64,000 nt of DNA from SB11 sp965222995 (GTDB lineage: Bacteria > Bacteroidota > Bacteroidia > UBA8524). This document shows, in pieces, positions 1 to 8,828 of this stretch (its first letter is position 1; each line of letters begins with the position of its first letter). The position numbers and the translations under genes are program-made. The notes beneath the pieces were generated by a model that searched no databases, had not been told where the DNA came from, and saw only the letters and a list, made by a program, of their open reading frames with translations. The DNA lies in assembly GCA_965222995.1 (NCBI GenBank), contig OZ244977.1, forward strand, positions 372,001 to 436,000, given 5' to 3'.

Positions 1-420
1 GTAAATGTATTGTTTGTTTTGGTCTAAAAAGTCAATAACAATAGAGTCGCTACCGTTATTTTGCATTTCTTTTAACTTTTTATTCTGGTAGTTATTATTT
101 GCTGCCAGTTCAACGGAGTCTAAGTTAATATAGGCAACAATATTTCTCTCATTGTCAGTCATAATCACAGGTATAGTACTGTTACCTTTTACAACATTTA
201 AGCAAAAGTTATTCGCCTCGTTTATAAAATTACTTACCGCTTCGTTTTCACCTTCATAATCTACAGAGTAGGTTAGCAAAGTGGTGGCTTTAGCCCAAAT
301 TTCCATATTGCGCTTTTCTTGCTCTGCCAGTTTACCTGCCAGTTTTTGGGTGTATAACAGTGAAAACAAGGCTATACAAAAAGCAAAAAGCAACAAAAGC
401 ACCTTCCAAATACGTTTCAT
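1..420 (-). CDS. Sensor histidine kinase, N-terminal part (cut by window start)
   Basis: The minus strand is open from an ATG at 420 to the window edge. The translation starts MKRIWKVLLLLFAFCIALFS, a short basic segment followed by one hydrophobic helix. An extracytoplasmic region follows, with charged helices and short beta-like stretches, including the phrase EKRNMEIWAKA. This N-terminus is typical of Bacteroidota membrane histidine kinases, in which a transmembrane helix leads into a periplasmic sensor and a second helix precedes the HAMP/kinase part. The kinase domains lie outside the window, so the assignment rests on the N-terminal pattern only. No -7 box is seen directly upstream. It is divergent from the cyclase gene at 534. 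Confidence 0.6.
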   Translation of the reverse strand, partial: MKRIWKVLLLLFAFCIALFSLLYTQKLAGKLAEQEKRNMEIWAKATTLLTYSVDYEGENEAVSNFINEANNFCLNVVKGNSTIPVIMTDNERNIVAYINLDSVELAANNNYQNKKLKEMQNNGSDSIVIDFLDQNKQYIY

Positions 421-533
421 GACATATTCCATTTCTTAGCACGAAATTAACTTTTTTTAAACGAGCCTTTTTGCGCTATTGTTATTTGCATAGCGGCTTT
501 TTACATGAATACATTTATTTTGGCAGCGTAATT

Positions 534-1280
534 ATGATTTTATCAACTGAAATTAACGGCAGAGCGGTAAGTTTTGATTCAACAAAAGGTATTGAACTTA
601 CCTTGCCCGTGCTTGAAGGACCTGATACGGTTAATGCATATTATATACCCGATGCTAAGATTAAACCCATTAAAGTAGGAGACTTTATTGGCGATGTAAA
701 CCAAGGTGGTGGATGTAATTGTGAGGATATTACTTTTAATGCGCATGGTAACGGAACCCATACTGAATGTGTGGGGCATATTAGTAAAGAGCGTATTGCA
801 TTGCACCAATGCTTGAAGGAGTTTTTATTTGTTGCCGAACTAATAACAGTGATACCTACTTTGGGTGATAATGGAGATAAGGTAATTACTATAGATACTT
901 TGAAAAGTATTAAAGAGCACCGGCACCCTGCCATAATAATACGCACAGTACATAACGATGATAGTAAGAAAACTAAACGGTATAGCGGTACTAACCCCAC
1001 CTATATTGCTAAAGATGCAATGGAATGGTTACGCGATAGCGGAGTGGAGCACTTACTAATTGATACACCATCAGTAGATAGGGAAGAGGATGGCGGGGAA
1101 CTGGCAGCACACAATGCCTTTTGGAAGTACCCTGAAGAAACACGTATGAACTGCACTATTACCGAGTTGATTTATGCCCCCGATGACATTAAAGATGGAG
1201 AATATATATTGAATATTTCCGTTGGAGCGTTTGACAGTGATGCCAGCCCCTCGCGGATAATAGTATACCCTTTTGAATAA
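534..1280 (+). CDS. Cyclase family protein (kynurenine formamidase-like metal hydrolase)
   Basis: The product is 248 aa with the cyclase/KynB-type fold signature. The metal-binding segment reads HGNGTHTECVGH, a variant of the family HxGTHxDxPxH motif in which Asp is replaced by Glu and Pro by Val/Gly. The family hydrolyses amide or ester bonds using a divalent metal; the substrate cannot be predicted here. A longer frame reaches back to 471, but ATG 534 gives the natural N-terminus (MILSTEINGRAVSF), so I chose it. The altered metal motif fits a Bacteroidota subgroup distinct from true kynurenine formamidase. No tryptophan catabolism genes are nearby. Confidence 0.8.
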   Translation: MILSTEINGRAVSFDSTKGIELTLPVLEGPDTVNAYYIPDAKIKPIKVGDFIGDVNQGGGCNCEDITFNAHGNGTHTECVGHISKERIALHQCLKEFLFVAELITVIPTLGDNGDKVITIDTLKSIKEHRHPAIIIRTVHNDDSKKTKRYSGTNPTYIAKDAMEWLRDSGVEHLLIDTPSVDREEDGGELAAHNAFWKYPEETRMNCTITELIYAPDDIKDGEYILNISVGAFDSDASPSRIIVYPFE

Positions 1281-1341
1281 CGTATTATCTTTTAAAATAA
1301 GTAGTTTATCAAAAAAATGCATTAACTATAACAGCAAAACT

Positions 1342-1349
1342 TACTTTTG
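1342..1349 (+). promoter_or_regulatory. -7 promoter box TACTTTTG of the subtilase gene
   Basis: Matches the Bacteroidota -7 consensus TAnnTTTG, 25 bases before the ATG at 1375. No convincing -33 TTG element is seen at the usual spacing. Confidence 0.5.
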
Positions 1350-1374
1350 CTTTTGATTAATTATATATAAACAC

Positions 1375-2958
1375 ATGAAACTTAAACATATTTTATTCTC
1401 ATTTTCATTAAGCTTATTAATGCTTGGTGCTGTAGCGCAAGAAGCACCTGAAAATTGGTTTAATCTTGACCTTGAAAAAGATTCGGTTTTAGGGGTGAGT
1501 ACGGAAAGAGCTTATAATGAGGTGCTAAAAGGACGCGAATCGAAAAAAATAATTGTTGCTGTTATTGATGACGGTATAGACTACAAACACGAAGACCTGA
1601 AAGATGTAATTTGGGTAAACAAAGATGAAATTCCCAATAACGGAAAGGATGATGACAATAACGGTTATGTAGATGATGTGCATGGGTGGAATTTTATTGG
1701 CGGCAAAAACGGAAATGTGAAGGATGATACTTATGAAGTAACACGTTTGTTTAGACAATATTCTGCCAAATATGAAGAAGTTGATTTAGATACCCTAACC
1801 AAAGAAGAGAAAGCGGAATACAAACTCTATACTGAGAATGTAAAAATTGAATTTTTAGAGAAGTTTTATGAAGCAGCCAATAGCTACTTGAGAATTAAGG
1901 AGATTATGGATGCTATGGATAAAATTGAAAAAGACCTTGGCGGAAAAGTAACTCAAGAAAAGCTTACAGAATATAAGCCCGAATCGAAGATAGAGGAGTT
2001 GGCAATAAAAAATATGGTTGCTTTTATGGGCTATGGTATGAGTATGGAAGACCTTAAAGGTCAGTTTGAGGGTGCAATTAGCCATTATAAAGAGCAAACT
2101 GAAGTAGCCTTTAATACTAACTTTTACAATAGAGATATTGTAGGCGATAATTATACCGACCCCACTGAACGCAACTATGGAAATAATGATTACAGAGGCC
2201 CTAATGGCGACCATGGTAGCCACGTAGCCGGTATTATAGGTGCTGTGAGAAGCAATACTATAGGGGTAAAAGGAGTTGCCGATAATATTGAGATTATGAT
2301 TTTGCGCGTGGTGCCCAACGGCGATGAGCGCGATAAAGATGTTGCCAACGGTATACGCTATGCTGTTGATAACGGTGCGAGTGTAATTAATATGAGCTTT
2401 GGTAAGACATACTCACCCTATAAAGAGGTTGTAGATGAAGCAGTTAGGTACGCAGCAGAAAAAGACGTTTTGTTGGTGCATGGTTCAGGAAATGATGCAG
2501 TTGATATTGATATAATTACACACTACCCAACCGACAATTATTTGAAAAAAGGGAAGGCAAAAAACTGGATTGACGTTGGCGCTTCTGACTGGAAATTGAA
2601 CAGTAAACTTACTGCCAGCTTCTCTAACTACGGAGCTAAAAATGTAGATTTATTTGCTCCGGGTGTACAAGTAAATTCAACTGTTCCTGATGATAAATAT
2701 GCAGCCTTTAGCGGAACCAGTATGGCATCGCCTGTAACTGCAGGTGTAGCTGCACTTATCCGTTCTTATTTCCCTACACTAACTGCTGAGCAAGTGAAAG
2801 AAATTTTGATGAAAACCGTTACTGAGGTTGATATTAAAGTAAGAAAACCGGGTACTAAAGATAATGTGAAGCTAAGCAAACTTTGTGTTACCGGAGGTAT
2901 AGTAAACGCTTATAAAGCAGCACAATTAGCAGCTAAAACCAAAGGCAAAAAGAAATAA
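1375..2958 (+). CDS. Secreted S8 family serine peptidase (subtilase)
   Basis: The product is 527 aa with a signal peptide ending near residue 22 (LGAVAQ). The catalytic triad is complete: Asp65 in VIDDGIDYKHEDL, His280 in DHGSHVAG, and Ser449 in SGTSMASPVTAG. About 210 residues, largely predicted helical and charged, separate Asp from His; classical subtilisin has about 30. This insertion is the main unusual feature. There is no T9SS sorting domain at the C-terminus, which ends in a lysine-rich tail, so export is probably to the periplasm. The gene stands alone with its own -7 box and is followed by a strong hairpin terminator. Confidence 0.92.
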   Translation: MKLKHILFSFSLSLLMLGAVAQEAPENWFNLDLEKDSVLGVSTERAYNEVLKGRESKKIIVAVIDDGIDYKHEDLKDVIWVNKDEIPNNGKDDDNNGYVDDVHGWNFIGGKNGNVKDDTYEVTRLFRQYSAKYEEVDLDTLTKEEKAEYKLYTENVKIEFLEKFYEAANSYLRIKEIMDAMDKIEKDLGGKVTQEKLTEYKPESKIEELAIKNMVAFMGYGMSMEDLKGQFEGAISHYKEQTEVAFNTNFYNRDIVGDNYTDPTERNYGNNDYRGPNGDHGSHVAGIIGAVRSNTIGVKGVADNIEIMILRVVPNGDERDKDVANGIRYAVDNGASVINMSFGKTYSPYKEVVDEAVRYAAEKDVLLVHGSGNDAVDIDIITHYPTDNYLKKGKAKNWIDVGASDWKLNSKLTASFSNYGAKNVDLFAPGVQVNSTVPDDKYAAFSGTSMASPVTAGVAALIRSYFPTLTAEQVKEILMKTVTEVDIKVRKPGTKDNVKLSKLCVTGGIVNAYKAAQLAAKTKGKKK

Positions 2959-2984
2959 TAGAAAACAAATAATTATACATTGAG

Positions 2985-3014
2985 AAAAGACTGCTTTTCA
3001 GCAGTCTTTTTTTG
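2985..3014. terminator. Bidirectional intrinsic terminator
   Basis: A perfect 11-bp stem (AAAAGACTGCT with AGCAGTCTTTT) encloses a TTTC loop and runs into a T tract. It sits between the convergent subtilase gene (end 2958) and M23 peptidase gene (end 3016) and can serve both strands. Confidence 0.85.
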
Positions 3015-3015
3015 T

Positions 3016-3999
3016 TTATCGTATTCTTATCCGTTGCCCGATACGGATAATGGAGTTTCTGCGTAGACCGTTAAGCCTGCATAAGCGGGTAATTGTTGTA
3101 CCGTAGCGTATGGCTATTCCTCCCAAAGTATCACCTCTACGTACTTTATAGTACTTGGCTCCTTTTGTAGAGCCTTTTCTACCTTTATAGCGGCTACCCC
3201 CTGCATATTTGGTTCTTTTCAGGTGGCTAAGGTAGTTTTGGTCTATGTAAATAGTGTCGCTAACCAGTTTACCGGTTTCAAAATCAATAATCTTCGTGGC
3301 ATCAAAAGGCAAACCCTTAAAACGTACTTCAAAATGTAAATGGCTACCGTAAGAACGGCCTGTATTGCCTCCCAAACCTATTGGGTCTCCTGCTTTTATA
3401 ATCATGCCCGGTTTGGTTAGCAGCTTACTAAAGTGGGCATAAATAGTTTCTAATCCGTTGTAATGGCGTACTACTACAACATAGCCATAAGAGCGACTAT
3501 ATTGGGCTATACGTACTATACCATCAAAAGCACTATATACAGGGTCGCCTTTGTATAGTTTCACATCAGTGCCGTAGTGCATACGTCCTCTTCTTCTACG
3601 GCGCATTCTTCTATACCCGAATTTTGAAGTGATATATCCAAAGCAAGGCGGGTGGAAATAACAGTCATTACCATCTTGCAATACTATCATGGTAGTATCT
3701 TTTATTTTGCTTAGGTCTTGCTCATAAACATGTATCTTTTTAGTGTCCCAAGTGTGGTTATATAAGTTATGGGCAGGTATAAGAGTGGAGTCAAACCCAT
3801 ATCCTATAGATTTTAAATAATCGTCAAAGGTTGAGTCGGGTTCTATTTCATCAAACTCTTCATCAATACCTTCTTCATTGTTGGTAGAGTCTTGCTGCTT
3901 GGGTGTATTAACCCTTATTTGTGCAAACATATCTGAGGCAAAAACTAATATCAGGGTACATAGAAAAAGTTTATACCAGGTTGCCATTCTTATCTTCAT
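3016..3999 (-). CDS. M23 family metallopeptidase with C-terminal LysM domain
   Basis: The product is 327 aa with an N-terminal signal or anchor helix (LFLCTLILVFASDMFAQ) and an acidic linker. The LytM/M23 domain lies at about 115-240, with zinc-ligand motifs HYGTD (HxxxD) and HLHFE (HxH) intact. A LysM domain closes the protein (YYKVRRGDTLGGIAIRYG). This is a peptidoglycan endopeptidase of the periplasm or envelope. Since the metal ligands are present it should be active, unlike the EnvC/NlpD activators. The start overlaps the ribF end by 29 bases (an alternative ATG at 3987 reduces this to 17), indicating co-transcription with ribF. Confidence 0.92.
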   Translation of the reverse strand: MKIRMATWYKLFLCTLILVFASDMFAQIRVNTPKQQDSTNNEEGIDEEFDEIEPDSTFDDYLKSIGYGFDSTLIPAHNLYNHTWDTKKIHVYEQDLSKIKDTTMIVLQDGNDCYFHPPCFGYITSKFGYRRMRRRRRGRMHYGTDVKLYKGDPVYSAFDGIVRIAQYSRSYGYVVVVRHYNGLETIYAHFSKLLTKPGMIIKAGDPIGLGGNTGRSYGSHLHFEVRFKGLPFDATKIIDFETGKLVSDTIYIDQNYLSHLKRTKYAGGSRYKGRKGSTKGAKYYKVRRGDTLGGIAIRYGTTITRLCRLNGLRRNSIIRIGQRIRIR

Positions 4000-4921
4000 T
4001 TATACTATTTAGGGCAGTACTTTTATCTTTATTTAATTGGGCAATAAGGCTATCTACACCATCAAATTTCATTTCGCTTCGTATACGCGATACAAATTCA
4101 ATTTTTATGTCTTTTCCGTAAATGTCTTTGTTAAAACCAAAAATATTTACTTCAAATGCATGGTTTCTATTGTCAAAAGTAGGCTGGTTGCCAATATTTG
4201 CCATACCACCGAGTATTTCATCTTCAACACGCACTTTTACTGCATATACGCCGTCTCCGGGTATAAGCTTAAAAGGTTTTTCAACTGAAATATTAGCTGT
4301 AGGGAAGCCTATTTTTTTACCCAGATTGTTTCCCTCAACTACCTTGCCACTAACAGGATAATTGTATCCCAAATAGCGCTTAGCAGTATCCACGTCTCCA
4401 TGGATAAGGGCATTGCGTATTTTCGTAGAGCTAACGGTAATATCGTCAATATCTTGTGCTGATATTTCTTCTACCTCAAACTTATAGGTACTCCCAAATT
4501 TGCGAAGGTCGTCCATGTTGCCCTCACGGTTTTTGCCAAAGCGGTGGTCGTAGCCTATTACAAGCGTTTTAACCCCTACTTTATTTACTAAAACATCACG
4601 TACGAACTGTAATGAGGTTTGCCTTGAAAATTGTTTTGTAAAAGGAATAATTAGTAAATGGTCTATACCTGTTTTTTCCAGATGTTCAATTTTTTCTTCT
4701 ATGGTATGCAATAGCCTTAAGTTGTTATCATCAGGCTGTAGTACCATGCGCGGGTGCGGGAAAAAGGTAAGTAATACAGTTTCACCGTTTTTTTGTTGAG
4801 CAATATTACCTAGTCGTTCAAGAATTTTTTGATGTCCTATATGGACACCATCAAATGTACCTTGCGTAGCCACAGCATTAGGTAAGGGGCTAAATTCATC
4901 AAGGCTTCTGTATACTTTCAT
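3971..4921 (-). CDS. ribF: Bifunctional riboflavin kinase / FAD synthetase
   Basis: The product is 316 aa, the usual length. The N-terminal nucleotidyltransferase domain begins with GTFDGVHIGHQKIL (the HxGH-type site that adenylylates FMN), and the motif ISSTKIRNAL-like stretch appears as VSSTKIRNAL. The C-terminal flavokinase domain has GFPTANI and GVYAV. It converts riboflavin to FMN and then to FAD in the cytoplasm. The gene is preceded by a -7 box at 4951-4958 that overlaps the end of tag, so it has its own promoter, and it is followed by the overlapping M23 peptidase gene. Confidence 0.97.
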   Translation of the reverse strand: MKVYRSLDEFSPLPNAVATQGTFDGVHIGHQKILERLGNIAQQKNGETVLLTFFPHPRMVLQPDDNNLRLLHTIEEKIEHLEKTGIDHLLIIPFTKQFSRQTSLQFVRDVLVNKVGVKTLVIGYDHRFGKNREGNMDDLRKFGSTYKFEVEEISAQDIDDITVSSTKIRNALIHGDVDTAKRYLGYNYPVSGKVVEGNNLGKKIGFPTANISVEKPFKLIPGDGVYAVKVRVEDEILGGMANIGNQPTFDNRNHAFEVNIFGFNKDIYGKDIKIEFVSRIRSEMKFDGVDSLIAQLNKDKSTALNSINEDKNGNLV

Positions 4922-4950
4922 TAAAAAGGAAAATCGGGCTAAAAGGGTTA

Positions 4951-4958
4951 CAAATTTA
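4951..4958 (-). promoter_or_regulatory. -7 box TAAATTTG for ribF
   Basis: On the minus strand this matches TAnnTTTG, 29 bases before the ribF ATG at 4921. It overlaps the last codon and stop codon of tag. Confidence 0.5.
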
Positions 4959-5525
4959 CAGCTTATTGTTTAGTTGCGGGTAACGGAAACAAAACACTGC
5001 GTGGTCGTTTACCATACCGGCAGCCTGCATATAAGCATAACAAATAGTACTACCCACAAATTTAAAGCCTTCTTTTTGCAAGGCTTTGCTCATGGCATCA
5101 CTTTCGGTAGTTTTTGCAGGGACGTCTTTCATGCTTTGCCAACTGTTTTGCAGGGTTTTATGGTTAGTAAATTGCCAAATATATTTATCAAAGCTGCCAT
5201 GTTTTTTTTGCAAACGTAAAAATTGTTGTGCATTGGTAATGGCTGCTTTTATTTTTAGTTTATTGCGTATAATACCTTTATCTTCAAGCAAGTCGGCAAT
5301 TTTATCTTCATCGTATTCAGCTACTTTTTTTGGGTCGAAACCAGAAAAGGCAGCTCTAAAATTTTCACGCTTGTTTAATATGGTTCTCCAGCTTAATCCT
5401 GCTTGGAAGGCATCCAACACCAAAAACTCAAAATGTTTATTGTCGTCATGTACAGGGACACCCCACTCTTCATCGTGGTATTCATTCATTAAAGGTAAGT
5501 CTTGTGTCCAGTGGCAGCGTTCCAT
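4956..5525 (-). CDS. tag: DNA-3-methyladenine glycosylase I
   Basis: The product is 189 aa and starts MERCHWTQDLPLMNEYHDEE. The four zinc-knot ligands of the Tag family are present: Cys4 and His17 near the N-terminus, and the His and Cys of NDHAVFC near the C-terminus. The conserved EWGVPVHDD stretch is also present. It excises N3-methyladenine from alkylated DNA to start base-excision repair. It lies 15 bases downstream of the murF-alr fusion and is probably transcribed with it. Confidence 0.95.
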   Translation of the reverse strand: MERCHWTQDLPLMNEYHDEEWGVPVHDDNKHFEFLVLDAFQAGLSWRTILNKRENFRAAFSGFDPKKVAEYDEDKIADLLEDKGIIRNKLKIKAAITNAQQFLRLQKKHGSFDKYIWQFTNHKTLQNSWQSMKDVPAKTTESDAMSKALQKEGFKFVGSTICYAYMQAAGMVNDHAVFCFRYPQLNNKL

Positions 5526-5540
5526 TTTTTTAGTTTACTA

Positions 5541-8021
5541 TTATTCTTGCCAATATACTCTTTTCACACGTTGGTTAATACCTGTCAACACCTCGTATGG
5601 AATTGTATTTAACTTATCCGCTAAATCAATTATTTCTTCATTGGTTTCAAAAAGTATAGCCTCATCGCCTTCTTGGCAATCAATAGTAGTAACGTCAACC
5701 ATACACATATCCATACAAATATTGCCTACAATATTTGCCCATTGCCCGTTAATTTTTACTCTACCTTTACCATTACTCAATTCTCGGCGTAAACCATCAG
5801 CATAACCTATAGCCACTACTGCTATTTTTCTTTGGCTGGATGACACTCCTTTAAGCGCATAACTTACAGATTCACCTGCTTTTATGTCTCTAACTTGTGA
5901 AACAGTAGTTTTTAGCCTGAAAGCAGTCTGTAAATTGCTTTGAAACTCCCCCGACGCATCAATACCGTATAAGCCAATGCCTAATCGTACCATATCGAAA
6001 TGTGCTTTTGGGAAACGAGTTATGCCTGCTGAGTTACAAATATGAAATAAGGTTTCACTTCCCAATTCTTCTTGTAACTGCTTTTTGATGTTTTGAAATT
6101 TATCTACCTGTTGTTGGGTAAAATTGTCGTGTTCTTTCTCATCACTAGCGGCCAAGTGGCTAAATACAGAGGCTACTTTTATTTGAGGATTGTCTTTTAG
6201 AACGGATAACAGTTGTGGAATATCTTTTTCTTCGAAACCTAAGCGATGCATACCCGTATCAAACTCTAAATGGATTTTTGCTTCGGCTTGGGCGCTCTCG
6301 TCAACAGCAGCTATAAAATCTTCTAAAACAGTAAAGTTGTAAATCTCAGGCTCTAGGAAAAACTCTAGCATTTCAGCAAATTGTCCAATGGCAGGGTTCA
6401 TCACCATAATCGGTAGTGATATTCCTTTTTTACGTAATGTGATGCCTTCATCAGCATAGGCAACCGCTAAGTATTCAGCACCGTGAAACTGTAAAATGTT
6501 AGCAATCTCATAGCTGCCACTGCCATAAGAGTTTGCCTTAACCATTGCCATTATTTTAGTGGGCGGTTTTAGCAAGCTGCGAAAGAAGGCTAAGTTATTA
6601 GCAACTGCTGTTAGGTTAATTTCTAAAACTGTTTCGTGTGTTTTTTCTTCTAAACGGCGAATAATTTTCTCAAACCCAAAACTACGTGCTCCTTTAACTA
6701 AAATAGTAGTATTGGTGAGGCTACTAAAATTAAACTGACCTGTAAACTCTTTAGTATCCTCAAAAAACAAGCTGTTTTCAGCAAATAGTTTTTGATGGTT
6801 GCTCAATTCGCTTCCTACCCCAATAAACCGGCTTATATTTTTCTCTTTAATCCATTGGGCTACTTTAGTATATAGTGCTTTGGCAGGCATGCCACTTTGG
6901 CTAATGTCTGAAAGTATTATGGTGGTATGGGTGTGCTGTTTTTGAGTTTTAAGAAAATCTAAAGCTATATTTAACGAGTTAAGGTCGTTATTGTATGCAT
7001 CATTAATAATATCACAGTCTCTAACCCCTTTTTTCAACTGCAAGCGCATATCTACAGGCGAAAGCTCTGCAAATCTTTCAATTCGGGGTTTTATTTCAAT
7101 ACCCAATGCATATAGTGTAATAGCACAGTGTATGGCATTTTCTATTGAACCATTATCAGTAAAAGGGATAGCGAAAACTATATTCTCACTTGCTTTGGTT
7201 CGTGTTAAGGTAATGGTAGTTTTTTTATTTTTCTTTTCAGCAGTAGCAAAAAAAGGGCATTGCGGATTTTTTAATGACCATGCAATAGCCTCTAGTTTGG
7301 GATTTTGTATTTGTAATTCATCAACTGCTTCCAAAACCCAGTAGTTATCTTCACAATATACCAGTTTCTCGCAATCGCAAAATAGTTGTGCTTTTTCTTC
7401 AGCTTTTTCTCGTTTATCGGCAAAACCCTCGTTGTGAGCATCACCTAAGTTAGTGAAAACCCCAATTTGTGGGTTTACCAACTTTTGTAAATACCACATT
7501 TCACCTGTGGTAGATATGCCTGCCTCAAAAATGCCTAAAGTGTGATCTTCTTCAATTTGCCATACACTTAGGGGTACTCCAATTTGCGAGTTATAGCTTT
7601 TGGGGCTGCGGATGATATTAAAATCGCTTTTTAGCAAATGGTATAACCACTCTTTTACAATAGTCTTTCCATTACTGCCTGTAATGCCTACTATGGGTAG
7701 TTTAAACAGATTACGGTGATAAGCGGTTAATTTTTGTAATGCTTCAAGCGTATTTTCTACTCTGTAAAAATTAGCTCCTTCAAAACTTTCAAATTCATTT
7801 AAGCGTTTTGATACCACAAAGTTGCGAACACCTGCACGGTAAGCATCATCAATATAGTGGTGCCCGTCTCTATTAGCAGTTAAAGCAAAGAATAAACTGT
7901 TGGCAGCATTATTAATTTTTCGGGTATCGGTAATTATATCTTCAATACTGCTTTCAGGTAGTGATAATGCTACTTGTGCATCAATAATATCAGTTATTTG
8001 GTTGGCAGTATATAAACCCAT
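5541..8021 (-). CDS. Bifunctional MurF-like ligase / alanine racemase
   Basis: The product is 826 aa. Residues 1 to about 450 are a Mur ligase of the MurF type (ATP loop GITGSNGKTIVKEW). The remainder is a fold-type III alanine racemase with the PLP-lysine motif AMVKANSYGSG and the C-terminal IGYADGLRREL and GNICMDMCMVD stretches. The racemase supplies D-Ala; the Mur half would ligate D-Ala-D-Ala to the UDP-MurNAc-tripeptide. This fusion is characteristic of Bacteroidota. The Mur half differs from the separate murF at 33328: GKTI instead of GKTT, and YNNDLNS instead of YNANPSS. It may therefore be structural or regulatory rather than the main ligase. A -7 box lies 8 bases before the ATG. Confidence 0.93.
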   Translation of the reverse strand: MGLYTANQITDIIDAQVALSLPESSIEDIITDTRKINNAANSLFFALTANRDGHHYIDDAYRAGVRNFVVSKRLNEFESFEGANFYRVENTLEALQKLTAYHRNLFKLPIVGITGSNGKTIVKEWLYHLLKSDFNIIRSPKSYNSQIGVPLSVWQIEEDHTLGIFEAGISTTGEMWYLQKLVNPQIGVFTNLGDAHNEGFADKREKAEEKAQLFCDCEKLVYCEDNYWVLEAVDELQIQNPKLEAIAWSLKNPQCPFFATAEKKNKKTTITLTRTKASENIVFAIPFTDNGSIENAIHCAITLYALGIEIKPRIERFAELSPVDMRLQLKKGVRDCDIINDAYNNDLNSLNIALDFLKTQKQHTHTTIILSDISQSGMPAKALYTKVAQWIKEKNISRFIGVGSELSNHQKLFAENSLFFEDTKEFTGQFNFSSLTNTTILVKGARSFGFEKIIRRLEEKTHETVLEINLTAVANNLAFFRSLLKPPTKIMAMVKANSYGSGSYEIANILQFHGAEYLAVAYADEGITLRKKGISLPIMVMNPAIGQFAEMLEFFLEPEIYNFTVLEDFIAAVDESAQAEAKIHLEFDTGMHRLGFEEKDIPQLLSVLKDNPQIKVASVFSHLAASDEKEHDNFTQQQVDKFQNIKKQLQEELGSETLFHICNSAGITRFPKAHFDMVRLGIGLYGIDASGEFQSNLQTAFRLKTTVSQVRDIKAGESVSYALKGVSSSQRKIAVVAIGYADGLRRELSNGKGRVKINGQWANIVGNICMDMCMVDVTTIDCQEGDEAILFETNEEIIDLADKLNTIPYEVLTGINQRVKRVYWQE

Positions 8022-8029
8022 TAATGCTA

Positions 8030-8037
8030 CAAAATTA
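8030..8037 (-). promoter_or_regulatory. -7 box TAATTTTG for murF-alr
   Basis: Matches TAnnTTTG on the minus strand with only 8 bases between the box and the ATG at 8021, implying almost no 5' leader. Confidence 0.55.
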
Positions 8038-8095
8038 CATTATTTTTAAAGGGATTTATATGAGAAATAGGATGTATTTCGTTTGAGATATAAGA

Positions 8096-8707
8096 ATGAA
8101 AAAAGGACTTATACTTTTTATTGTTATTGTTTTGATGATAGTATTTGGAGTAACAGCTTTACTTAGAAGCGAGACCATACAAACATCAGTAGGAAAAATA
8201 ATAAACAACTATGAAGTTGGGGATACAGTGGATAGTTTTAACGGAGTACCTGTTTACTATAATGGAGCAGTGAGCCATACGGGTAAGAGGCATTTGTCAG
8301 ACAGTGGTTATAACTACGGTCTAAGTTACCAATGTGTTGAGTTTGTGAAACGCTATTATTACGACCACCTAAACCATAACATGCCCAATACCTATGGCAA
8401 CGCAAAAGATTTTTTTAATACTAGTCTTAAAGATGGGCAACTGAATAAAGACCGTAACTTAATTCAGTACAAAAATGGAAGCAAAACCTCGCCTAAGGTA
8501 AATGATTTGTTGGTTTTTGGAGCGGTTACTTTTAATAAATACGGACATGTTGCTATTGTGTGCAAAGCAGATAGCACTGAAATTGAAATGATACAACAGA
8601 ACCCGGGACCCACTGCACCATCACGGGTTACTTATAAGGTAGAGAAGAAAAACGGTAAGTGGTTTATAGATAGGAGCGATTTACTGGGTTGGTTAAGGAA
8701 GCAGTAA
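8096..8707 (+). CDS. Membrane-anchored or secreted CHAP domain protein
   Basis: The product is 203 aa. It has an N-terminal hydrophobic helix (ILFIVIVLMIVFGVTALL) that could be a signal or an anchor. A CHAP amidase/endopeptidase domain follows, with the catalytic Cys80 in YQCVEFVKRYY and His151 in KYGHVAIV. CHAP proteins cleave peptidoglycan peptide or amide bonds, and some act on glutathionylspermidine-type substrates. It is a monocistronic plus-strand gene between two minus-strand blocks and is followed by a degenerate palindromic repeat. Confidence 0.85.
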   Translation: MKKGLILFIVIVLMIVFGVTALLRSETIQTSVGKIINNYEVGDTVDSFNGVPVYYNGAVSHTGKRHLSDSGYNYGLSYQCVEFVKRYYYDHLNHNMPNTYGNAKDFFNTSLKDGQLNKDRNLIQYKNGSKTSPKVNDLLVFGAVTFNKYGHVAIVCKADSTEIEMIQQNPGPTAPSRVTYKVEKKNGKWFIDRSDLLGWLRKQ

Positions 8708-8790
8708 GCGTCATTGCAAACTTAATGAAGCAATCTTTTGTATTTATGAGGTGGATTGTTTCGGCAAGTTTTACAAGCCTTGTAATGATA
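8708..8790. repeat. Degenerate nested-palindrome intergenic repeat
   Basis: The sequence directly after the CHAP stop contains GTCATTGC and GAAGCAATC followed by the complementary-looking GATTGTTTC and TAATGA. This is the same order of elements as the better preserved nested palindrome at 50764-50869. Several bases have decayed. It is probably an old copy of a REP-like element. Confidence 0.55.
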
Positions 8791-8828
8791 AGAAAGGAAA
8801 CCGTAAACCTTAAACTTAAAACTAGTAC

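Noticed and set aside
5086..5805. 239-aa plus-strand open frame
   Set aside because: It runs antisense across tag and the 3' end of murF-alr, both of which have complete motifs, and its translation has no domain or normal composition.
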